DNA from: Pseudomonadales bacterium
Lineage (GTDB): Bacteria > Pseudomonadota > Gammaproteobacteria > Pseudomonadales > IMCC2047
Assembly (NCBI GenBank): GCA_021736745.1
Contig: JAIPFG010000229.1
Location: 1 to 5,403, forward strand
Length of the DNA stretch: 5,403 nucleotides
Direction of reading: 5' to 3'
Below the pieces are notes generated by a model, which was not told the origin of the DNA, searched no databases, and was given only the letters and a program-made list of their open reading frames with translations. The position numbers and the translations under genes were made by a program. Of the stretch, positions 1 to 4,917 are shown piece after piece (within the stretch, counting starts at the first letter, position 1; the number at the start of each line of letters is the position of its first letter).

Positions 1-1
1 T

Positions 2-244
2 GATTCACGCCAGCTTAATCCACAATTGATTCACCGATTACGGTCTCCATATCGGGTATTTCAACTGGATGCGACCGCCTATCCGGGTAATAGTGGAAGC
101 CCTCTTTACCATCCGGAAACAGGGGAAGTCATTGGTGTAATAAACAAAGTGTTTGTTAAAGGAACCAAGGAAGCCGCTTTAGAGCATCCTAGCGGAATAT
201 CCTATGCCATTCCTTCAGAGTATATTCTGGACTTGCTGAAATGA
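2..244 (+). CDS. Trypsin-like serine protease (S1 family), C-terminal fragment
   Basis: This is the last 80 residues of a protein whose 5' part lies outside the window; the frame is open from base 2 to the TGA at 242-244. GNSGSP (fragment residues 29-34, Ser31) is the nucleophile motif of chymotrypsin/trypsin-fold proteases, preceded by the usual F-x-L-D-A-x-A-x-P approach. After it come a G-V-I-G-V-I-like strand and a G-I-S-Y-A-I-P-S segment, which matches the G-x-G-F-A-I-P strand that closes the protease domain of DegP/HtrA-type enzymes. The protein stops about 12 residues later, so no PDZ domain follows, unlike classical DegP. The catalytic His and Asp would lie upstream and cannot be checked. 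It is probably a V8/S1C-like protease, with export status and substrate unknown. A TTG at 26-28 is in frame, but the homology extends upstream of it, so it is not the start. Confidence 0.85.
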   Translation, partial: DSRQLNPQLIHRLRSPYRVFQLDATAYPGNSGSPLYHPETGEVIGVINKVFVKGTKEAALEHPSGISYAIPSEYILDLLK

Positions 245-270
245 TGCTGTATTGGTGTTTAGCAAGAAAG

Positions 271-287
271 GCCCGATAGTTTCGGGC
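271..287 (+). terminator. Weak hairpin terminator candidate after the protease gene
   Basis: GCCCGA (271-276) and TCGGGC (282-287) form a perfect 6-bp GC-rich stem with a 5-nt loop, 26 bases after the protease stop codon, with an A-rich run just before it. No U-tract follows directly; the first clear T run begins about 20 bases downstream. It could be an inefficient intrinsic terminator or only a 3'-end stabilising hairpin. Confidence 0.4.
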
Positions 288-325
288 TCAGTGTCAGCTA
301 ATTTTACAGTTTTTATAAGCCATAA

Positions 326-342
326 TTTTTACTCAGTAAAAA
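326..342. repeat. Perfect AT-rich palindrome, 8-bp arms
   Basis: TTTTTACT (326-333) and AGTAAAAA (335-342) are exact reverse complements around one central C. A short outer match, AGC (318-320) with GCT (344-346), could extend it with an internal loop. As RNA the stem is AU-rich and ends in an A or U run on either strand, so it might help termination. As DNA it could be a dimeric regulator site. Nothing in the sequence decides between these. Confidence 0.4.
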
Positions 343-363
343 AGCTAATCATAAATAGCGTAA

Positions 364-416
364 CAATCTGATTTAAAATGATTATTTATATAGGGAACGA
401 TATTTGCATCAGATTG
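364..416. repeat. 9-bp inverted repeat in the cassette leader region
   Basis: CAATCTGAT (364-372) and ATCAGATTG (408-416) are perfect reverse complements separated by 35 bases of AT-rich sequence. The spacing is large for a simple operator but would suit a long hairpin or two separate half-sites. The right arm overlaps another hairpin at 403-420, so the two structures cannot form together. Confidence 0.45.
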
Positions 417-420
417 CAAA
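403..420. repeat. Short hairpin TTTGCA/TGCAAA
   Basis: TTTGCA (403-408) pairs perfectly with TGCAAA (415-420) across the 6-base loop TCAGAT. The loop and right arm coincide with the right arm of the longer inverted repeat at 364-416. This could be a compact protein-binding dyad or an alternative RNA stem. It is upstream of the predicted -35 element, so it is more likely to act as DNA if that promoter is correct. Confidence 0.35.
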
Positions 421-443
421 AGAAGGTACTAGGCTATGCTGGG

Positions 444-461
444 TCTTTCGCCATCGAAAGA
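444..461. repeat. Perfect 7-bp hairpin just upstream of the predicted promoter
   Basis: TCTTTCG (444-450) and CGAAAGA (455-461) are exact reverse complements around the 4-base loop CCAT. The dyad ends 8 bases before the candidate -35 box at 470, which suits an activator or regulator site. Read as RNA it is a tight stem-loop followed by T-rich sequence, so it might instead terminate transcription arriving from upstream. Confidence 0.45.
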
Positions 462-469
462 TAATGATT

Positions 470-496
470 TTGTCATTTTATGGTTTACACTATAAT
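470..496 (+). promoter_or_regulatory. Candidate sigma-70 promoter for the four-gene cassette
   Basis: TTGTCA (470-475) resembles the -35 consensus and TATAAT (491-496) is a perfect -10 hexamer, separated by 15 bases, somewhat short of the optimal 17. The match would start transcription near 503, about 30 bases before the first cassette gene. An alternative reading is TTTACA (484-489) with TAGTAA (508-513), spacer 18. The surrounding sequence is AT-rich, which raises the chance of a fortuitous match. Confidence 0.5.
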
Positions 497-533
497 TTAA
501 CTTCTTGTAGTAACTAGCTTTAAGGTTCACGTC

Positions 534-1229
534 ATGACAGACAAATTGGATAAAATTGAGCGAAATTCGGATCTCGTGGCTGTTCACGAACCTGACAACA
601 ATAAAGTTTCCTCGCCAATGCGACGAAAACTGGTCATGGGTGTCACGCCCGTTGCGGCCAGTTTAATCAGCAAGCCGATCTGGGCGGGAGGTTCTACTCT
701 GGGCCGCTGTACCATTTCCGGCGCGCTTTCCGGACCCTCTTCCAGCCATGAAGAGGAGTTGTGCCAGGGCCTGACTCCGGGTTATTGGAAAAATCATTCA
801 TGGCCAGCACCCTATGACCCAGGCGTTTGTACACCTACCGGTAATGGTCAGGGTTTAGGTAATTGTGATTGGGATGGTAGCGGCACGTTGTTTTCAAGTG
901 TTTTTCCAAACTGTGCCTCAGCGATGGCCTCCGTTTACCCGGATTTTGATTGGGCGAATGCTGATTTTATGACAGTGCTGCAGGAAGATAAATCAGGAAA
1001 CAGTAGCAGTATCGAACCGGCACTGCAGCTGGCATTTCACGTCGTTGCAGGGCTGCTCAATTCGGCTGAACCCACCATTAATTATGGATATACCGGCCCT
1101 GAGTTTATCGCGTTGGTTGAAAACTTTTGTGCTACCGGTGAAGTAGCCGGGATAACGCTAACCATGGAGCAGTTTAAAGATTTGCTTGATGCGCGTAATA
1201 ACGGTGACTTTAACTGGTTCCCAGTGTAA
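534..1229 (+). CDS. Exported TPGYWKNH-motif protein, putative substrate of the HPr-rel-A cassette
   Basis: This 231-residue protein has no function I can name. It starts at an ATG with AAGG at 522-525, 8 bases upstream. Residues 1-28 are polar and charged. Residues 29-52 (M-R-R-K-L-V-M-G, then a mildly hydrophobic stretch to P-I-W-A-G-G) look like a signal sequence with a twin-arginine-like RR and a possible cleavage after A51. The mature part has six cysteines (59, 77, 99, 111, 127, 199), a C-T-I-S-G-A-L-S-G segment at 59-67, and the motif L-T-P-G-Y-W-K-N-H at 80-88 shortly after C77. TPGYWKNH-type motifs recur in secreted bacterial proteins of unknown role. The rest is acidic, ending in a predicted helical stretch (about 209-222) and N-W-F-P-V. 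No catalytic motif is visible. It lies 39 bases upstream of the PqqD-like gene, so it may be the protein that cassette recognises; that is inference from gene order. Confidence 0.85.
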   Translation: MTDKLDKIERNSDLVAVHEPDNNKVSSPMRRKLVMGVTPVAASLISKPIWAGGSTLGRCTISGALSGPSSSHEEELCQGLTPGYWKNHSWPAPYDPGVCTPTGNGQGLGNCDWDGSGTLFSSVFPNCASAMASVYPDFDWANADFMTVLQEDKSGNSSSIEPALQLAFHVVAGLLNSAEPTINYGYTGPEFIALVENFCATGEVAGITLTMEQFKDLLDARNNGDFNWFPV

Positions 1230-1268
1230 AGGGGTTCTTTTAGATTTTATTTAACGCCCACCAAACCC

Positions 1269-1562
1269 ATGGCGCTGCCTGTTATCTCAAGTCTTGTACG
1301 TGCAAGTGATTATGAGGGCGGCGCTGCTCTTTTAGATGATCAGATATTAGTTTACCAACCGGTATCCGGTAGTATTCAACTGGTGGATATGTTGGGCCAC
1401 GAGATATTAAAGCTGGTGGCGGAAAGGGCGTTATCGATCAGTCAGCTTGTCGATCTGATTAATCAAAATTTTGATACTAGCGAAATAGAGGATATTGAAT
1501 CTGCTATACTCAAAGTCGTGATTCAATTTCAGGCAGTGGACCTCGTTGAGCTAGATGCATAG
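1269..1562 (+). CDS. PqqD-like protein of the HPr-rel-A system (peptide-recognition chaperone type)
   Basis: This 97-residue protein resembles PqqD-family proteins, small winged-helix-like domains that in PQQ and RiPP pathways bind a precursor's leader and present it to modifying enzymes. Visible hallmarks are a two-strand start ending in I-L-V-Y-Q-P-V-S-G-S-I-Q-L-V (26-39), which corresponds to the V-Y-x-P-x-S-G-x-x-x-L segment typical of the HPr-rel-A branch. A helix with G-H-E-I-L-K-L-V (43-50) follows, then the S-I-S-Q-L-V-D-L-I 'T-x-x-E-L' helix (57-65) and a C-terminal amphipathic helix. The length is normal. The ATG at 1269 is the only usual start codon after the upstream stop, but it has no Shine-Dalgarno sequence nearby, so translation may depend on the upstream gene. 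The stop TAG shares a base with the next gene's GTG start. The partner peptide is unknown; the exported protein upstream is the best guess. Confidence 0.8.
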   Translation: MALPVISSLVRASDYEGGAALLDDQILVYQPVSGSIQLVDMLGHEILKLVAERALSISQLVDLINQNFDTSEIEDIESAILKVVIQFQAVDLVELDA

Positions 1563-2506
1563 TGAAAGTTGGTGAACTAACCTATCGCGAGTTTTCTCGC
1601 ATGTTGGCGCTGTCCGGCGTTAACATCAGAACGGAACCCTTTACGATCAATGTATCGTCAAATCTATCGTTAGTGAGTGAGGGGCTGTATTTGCTCTATG
1701 CAGACTATCCGCTTTACCCAGAACACAGCGATTTCGTTGATTTTTATGTCGATGTCGCCGCCCCTAAGTCACTAAGAAGGTGGTATCGCCCCAAAGTTTT
1801 TTTCTCCTATGACGGAACGATGCCCTTTAAGCCCCTACCTCAAAAGCAGGCGTTACCCGTATTTGAATGGGGGTTGAATTGGTGTGTAGCGACCTCGGCC
1901 CACCAGTATTTAATGATACACGCTGCCGTGATTGAGAAAGGAGGCAAAGCCTTAATTATGCCGGCACCTCCGGGTTCAGGTAAGAGTACGCTTTGTGCGG
2001 CACTGGTTAGCAAAGGGTGGCGTCTGTTATCCGATGAAATGGCGCTTATTGATCGCGGGACAGGGCTTGTTGCCCCGGCACCTCGCCCCATTAGTCTTAA
2101 AAATGAATCCATTTGTGTGATCAAGGAGTACGCACCGAACTTCATCTTTGGGCCGGAAAGTGATGAAACTCACAAGGGTAAGGTTTCTCACATTAAACCT
2201 CCCAAGAATGCCGTTGATGAAGGCGTAGTTCCTGTTGAGGCCGCGGTCGTGTTATTCCCTAAATATAATGCAACGTCTGAAACAGTCATCCAGTCCCGTA
2301 GTCGTGCATTAACGGCGATTGAGCTAGCGGAAAATGCATTTAATTTTAATATTCTGGGGAAGGAAGGTTTCGAGTTATTGACAAAAACTGTCGCTGGTTG
2401 TGATTGCTATAGTCTTGTTTACAGTGATTTGGATGATGTCATTGATCGGTTGGAGCAGTTGATGTGCACAGAGCTGGATGGAAAAAGAGCATCGGTGAAT
2501 GGCTAA
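1562..2506 (+). CDS. HprK-related kinase A
   Basis: This 314-residue P-loop protein is related to the catalytic domain of HPr kinase/phosphorylase. Residues 1-105 are a family-specific N-terminal region. H120-A-A-V aligns with the H-G strand of HprK. P134-A-P-P-G-S-G-K-S-T (K141, S142) is the Walker A loop, and L155-L-S-D-E159 after K-G-W-R takes the place of the HprK R-L-V-A-D-D acidic pair that binds Mg. K-V-S-H-I-K-P (207-213) is a further conserved-looking patch. It should bind ATP or GTP in the cytoplasm and phosphorylate something, but no HPr (PtsH) gene lies nearby and the target is unknown. Translation starts at GTG, overlapping the preceding TAG by one base (TAGTG). The 3' end overlaps the nucleotidyltransferase gene by 8 bases. 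Both overlaps suggest translational coupling. The family name is established; its biological role is not. Confidence 0.87.
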   Translation: MKVGELTYREFSRMLALSGVNIRTEPFTINVSSNLSLVSEGLYLLYADYPLYPEHSDFVDFYVDVAAPKSLRRWYRPKVFFSYDGTMPFKPLPQKQALPVFEWGLNWCVATSAHQYLMIHAAVIEKGGKALIMPAPPGSGKSTLCAALVSKGWRLLSDEMALIDRGTGLVAPAPRPISLKNESICVIKEYAPNFIFGPESDETHKGKVSHIKPPKNAVDEGVVPVEAAVVLFPKYNATSETVIQSRSRALTAIELAENAFNFNILGKEGFELLTKTVAGCDCYSLVYSDLDDVIDRLEQLMCTELDGKRASVNG

Positions 2507-3617
2507 AGCCGATCTGATCAGCCAAGTAATAGTAGAGCCTAGCCAGGCGGTCAGGTTTGATCTGGAGCAATGGGAACTGCTTGTCAGGCAAGGGAAGCAT
2601 GCTTTTTTGTTAGCGAAGTTATATCACAAGTTCTGTGAAGCTGAGTTGGAAACGGAAATTTTAGCACCAGCAAAGCACCATTTTTTATCCGCCGATATGA
2701 TCGCACAACGGCAAAGAATAGCTGTGCCTTTAGAGGTGGAAAGAGTTAGAGCTTTATTGGCGCAACTAGACCTGGATTTAGTGTTGCTTAAAGGTGCCGC
2801 CTATGCGGTGAGCGGGTTACCTGCCGCGAACGGCAGAACCTTTAGTGATATTGATATTCTGGTGCCAGCGAACAAATTGGATGCGCTTGAGCGTGTGTTT
2901 AAGGACGATGGTTGGATTGGTCAGCACATGGATGCGTATGACCAAAAGTATTACCGGCAATGGATGCATGAGATTCCACCTTTGCAGCATTTCCGGCGTG
3001 GTACTGAAGTGGATATGCATCATACCATTCTGCCACCGACGGCAAATTATCACCCTGACCCCATGAAATTGCTTGAGAAAGCGGTGAGGGTGGCGCCAGG
3101 GATAAAGGTGCTCTGCCCGGAAGATATGGTCATTCATAGCGCAACCCACCTCTTTCATGAAGGGGAATTTGAACATGGTTTAAGGGATCTGGTCGATATT
3201 GCCGAACTTCTCATACACTTTGGCAAAAAAAATCCAGATTTTTGGGTTCGTTTGGTGCCCCGTGCGATAGAGTTGGAATTAATTCGTCCGCTTTATTACG
3301 GCTTGCATTATGCGAGGAAAATACTGTCGGTGCCTATTCCAAATCAGGTGATGGCTGAAGTGGCGTTAGGCGCACCAAACCCCGTCATGGGTAAAATCAT
3401 GGATTGGCTTTTTTTGCGTGCGTTACGCCCGAATCACCCCAGCTGTGATCTGTTTGGTGCGGGATTGGCAAGGTGGTTCCTTTACGTTCGTTCACACTAT
3501 CTGCGGATGCCTTTATATTTACTACTGCCCCATTTAGTGCGCAAAGCATGGAAGGCGAGGTTTGAAAAAAAAGCTGAGGGTATACCCGCGTTCATTCCGG
3601 GAGAACAAAAAAAATAA
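2499..3617 (+). CDS. Nucleotidyltransferase-like protein, NTP_transf_5 family (HPr-rel-A cassette)
   Basis: This 372-residue protein belongs to the Pol-beta-like nucleotidyltransferase superfamily, type NTP_transf_5. L97-K-G-A precedes the active site, R113 and S116-D-I-D-I-L-V (D117, D119) give the D-x-D metal pair, and E170-V-D-M-H-H supplies the likely third acidic residue, D172. H-S-A-T-H-L-F-H (213-220) and R229-D-L-V-D-I (to 234) are typical of the helical region after the catalytic core. All expected acidic residues are present, so it should be active, transferring a nucleotide to an unknown acceptor. No signal peptide or transmembrane segment is evident; the C-terminus is basic. The ATG at 2499 lies within the last codons of the kinase gene, fitting one operon. 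Its constant pairing with a PqqD-like protein and an HprK-like kinase is known for the cassette; the reaction is not. Confidence 0.85.
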   Translation: MAKADLISQVIVEPSQAVRFDLEQWELLVRQGKHAFLLAKLYHKFCEAELETEILAPAKHHFLSADMIAQRQRIAVPLEVERVRALLAQLDLDLVLLKGAAYAVSGLPAANGRTFSDIDILVPANKLDALERVFKDDGWIGQHMDAYDQKYYRQWMHEIPPLQHFRRGTEVDMHHTILPPTANYHPDPMKLLEKAVRVAPGIKVLCPEDMVIHSATHLFHEGEFEHGLRDLVDIAELLIHFGKKNPDFWVRLVPRAIELELIRPLYYGLHYARKILSVPIPNQVMAEVALGAPNPVMGKIMDWLFLRALRPNHPSCDLFGAGLARWFLYVRSHYLRMPLYLLLPHLVRKAWKARFEKKAEGIPAFIPGEQKK

Positions 3618-3633
3618 CGTGGCTGTGTTTAAA

Positions 3634-4224
3634 TCAAAGTAATTTTTGTAAATAAAGCCAAACGTTCTCTAAAATAATGGGCTGTGCTTTTTCATTAGGG
3701 TGCAACCCATCCTCTTGGATCAGTTCATTGATACCCCCCACCTTGTCCAATAAGAAAGGAATGAGTCCGACTTGATAGGATCTTTCTAGGTCAGTGTAAA
3801 CACGATGGAATTTGTTATTGTAATAGTCGCCATAGTTAGGGGGTAAGTGCATGGCGGCCAGAATGACTTCAGCGCCGTTAGCCTGAGCAAGCTCGATCAT
3901 GGCTGACAAGTTTTTTTTCAGCTGTTCCAGGGAAAGCCCGCGTAACCCATCATTCGCTCCTAACTCCACAATCACGATATCCGGTCGATGACTTTCCAGT
4001 GATAAGGGAAGTCGAGCCAGTCCGCCGGCTGATGTGTCCCCACTGATGCTGGCATTAATGACTTGGTGGTGAGGGCTTAGCTTTTCGTTCAGTAAATGCA
4101 CCCAGCCTGCTTCGAGCGGCATGTTATAGGCGGCGCTCAGACTGTCGCCTAACACTAGCACGGTTTTTGCGGATACAATGACGGGGCTGAAAACGAATAG
4201 GATAAACAACAGGACGCGTTGCAT
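3634..4224 (-). CDS. tesA: TesA: periplasmic SGNH esterase / acyl-CoA thioesterase I / lysophospholipase L1
   Basis: This 196-residue precursor is a clear TesA orthologue. Residues 1-19 form a signal peptide (M-Q-R, hydrophobic core, V-S-A before K20), so the mature enzyme is periplasmic. All SGNH blocks are present: G26-D-S-L-S with nucleophile S28, S61-G-D-T with G62, G89-A-N-D with N91, and D172-G-L-H-P with catalytic D172 and H175. A-S-I-S-G-D-T-S and E-L-G-A-N-D-G-L-R-G are very close to the E. coli enzyme, which hydrolyses acyl-CoA, lysophospholipid and ester substrates. I chose the ATG at 4224 because the signal peptide begins there and a GGAGG lies upstream; an in-frame TTG at 4272 would add 16 unlikely residues. 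It diverges from ybbA, as in E. coli. Its stop is 16 bases from the end of the convergent nucleotidyltransferase gene, with no good terminator between them. Confidence 0.95.
   Translation of the reverse strand: MQRVLLFILFVFSPVIVSAKTVLVLGDSLSAAYNMPLEAGWVHLLNEKLSPHHQVINASISGDTSAGGLARLPLSLESHRPDIVIVELGANDGLRGLSLEQLKKNLSAMIELAQANGAEVILAAMHLPPNYGDYYNNKFHRVYTDLERSYQVGLIPFLLDKVGGINELIQEDGLHPNEKAQPIILENVWLYLQKLL
4211..4214 (+). promoter_or_regulatory. Ribosome binding site supporting the ybbA start at 4223
   Basis: AGGA at 4211-4214 is 8 bases upstream of the ATG at 4223 and favours it over the downstream in-frame ATG at 4247, which lacks a purine-rich element at suitable distance. The site lies inside the antisense of the tesA signal-peptide codons. 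Confidence 0.45.
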
Positions 4225-4912
4225 GCTGAAATTTGAACCTCCAATAATGGTAGTGGCAAAAGCGTTGAGCAAAAGAGTGGCTACTCAAGTAGGTGATTTG
4301 ACCATTCTGTCGGAGGTAAGTTTAGAGATCAAGTCCGGTGAATCTGTGGCGGTTGTCGGGGTGTCAGGGTCGGGAAAGTCAACTTTACTTGGGTTGTTGG
4401 CCGGATTGGATGAGGCCACCAGCGGCAAAGTTATTCTGGCCGGACAGGATCTTAGCCAATTGGATGAAGATGGGCGAGCAGTATTACGCGGTAAATATGT
4501 TGGTTTTGTATTCCAGTCATTTCAATTATTACCAACCCTGACGGCCTTGGAAAATGTGATGTTACCTTTGGAGATTTTAGGGGTCGGGGGAGCGGAGAAA
4601 AAAGCGCTCAGCTTACTGGGAAGAGTTGGTCTGATTGAGCGTGTCGATCACTATCCAAAACAACTGTCTGGTGGGGAGCAGCAGCGGGTAGCCATTGCAA
4701 GAGCATTTGTTACCCAGCCCGCCATTTTATTTGCCGATGAGCCGACCGGAAATCTTGATGTTGCCACTGGTGAAAAAATCATTGATCTCTTATTCGAGCT
4801 TAACCGAGAAAGCAGTACCACGTTGATTATGGTAACCCATGATGAGCACTTGGCCTCTCGCTGCGATCGTAAAATCAGTCTGGAAGCCGGTAACGTGGTC
4901 AATCTAAATTAA
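4223..4912 (+). CDS. ybbA: YbbA-type ABC transporter ATP-binding protein
   Basis: This 229-residue ATPase belongs to the LolD/MacB-like group of ABC proteins and matches YbbA in sequence and in its divergent pairing with tesA. In order it has Walker A G46-V-S-G-S-G-K-S-T (K52), Q-loop V-F-Q98 in G-F-V-F-Q-S-F, signature L148-S-G-G-E-Q153, Walker B I-L-F-A-D172-E173-P, D-loop G-N-L-D (176-179) and H-loop H206 in V-T-H-D. All residues for ATP hydrolysis are intact. In other gammaproteobacteria it is followed by ybbP, an FtsX/MacB-type permease; here the next gene is purU on the other strand only 5 bases away, so the membrane partner must be elsewhere or lost. The substrate of the system is not established. 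The start could be the ATG at 4223 (chosen for its AGGA and for a normal first beta strand) or 4247, which would give 221 residues. Confidence 0.92.
   Translation: MLKFEPPIMVVAKALSKRVATQVGDLTILSEVSLEIKSGESVAVVGVSGSGKSTLLGLLAGLDEATSGKVILAGQDLSQLDEDGRAVLRGKYVGFVFQSFQLLPTLTALENVMLPLEILGVGGAEKKALSLLGRVGLIERVDHYPKQLSGGEQQRVAIARAFVTQPAILFADEPTGNLDVATGEKIIDLLFELNRESSTTLIMVTHDEHLASRCDRKISLEAGNVVNLN
4238..4242 (-). promoter_or_regulatory. Ribosome binding site of tesA
   Basis: CCTCC on the plus strand reads GGAGG on the minus strand, 13 bases before the tesA ATG at 4224. The sequence is a strong Shine-Dalgarno core but the spacing is longer than ideal. It lies within the opposite-strand coding region of ybbA if ybbA starts at 4223. 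Confidence 0.5.
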
Positions 4913-4917
4913 AGCGG

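Noticed and set aside
1965..1994. Kinase Walker A with Ala (A135) in place of the first Gly, as a possible defect
   Set aside because: The P-A-P-P-G-S-G-K-S-T form fits what I recall as usual for HprK-related kinase A; the key G-K-S residues are intact, so it is not evidence of inactivation.
1840..2145. Minus-strand open frame inside the kinase gene
   Set aside because: It is wholly antisense to a well-supported P-loop kinase, with low-complexity translation and no recognisable domain; a shadow frame.
2817..3176. Minus-strand open frame inside the nucleotidyltransferase gene
   Set aside because: It overlaps the catalytic DxD region of a convincing gene and its translation shows no protein-like motif pattern.
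3605..3660. A-rich and T-rich arms (ACAAAAA / TTTTTGT) and TGGCT / AGCCA between the convergent nucleotidyltransferase and tesA genes, as a bidirectional terminator
   Set aside because: The arms are short, 31-35 bases apart and do not form one continuous GC-rich stem next to a U-tract; most of the region is coding at the ends of both genes.
4178..4222. Longer ybbA reading frame starting at the ATG at 4178
   Set aside because: The added 15 residues are antisense to the tesA signal peptide and unlike the N-terminus of YbbA proteins; AGGA sits correctly for the ATG at 4223.
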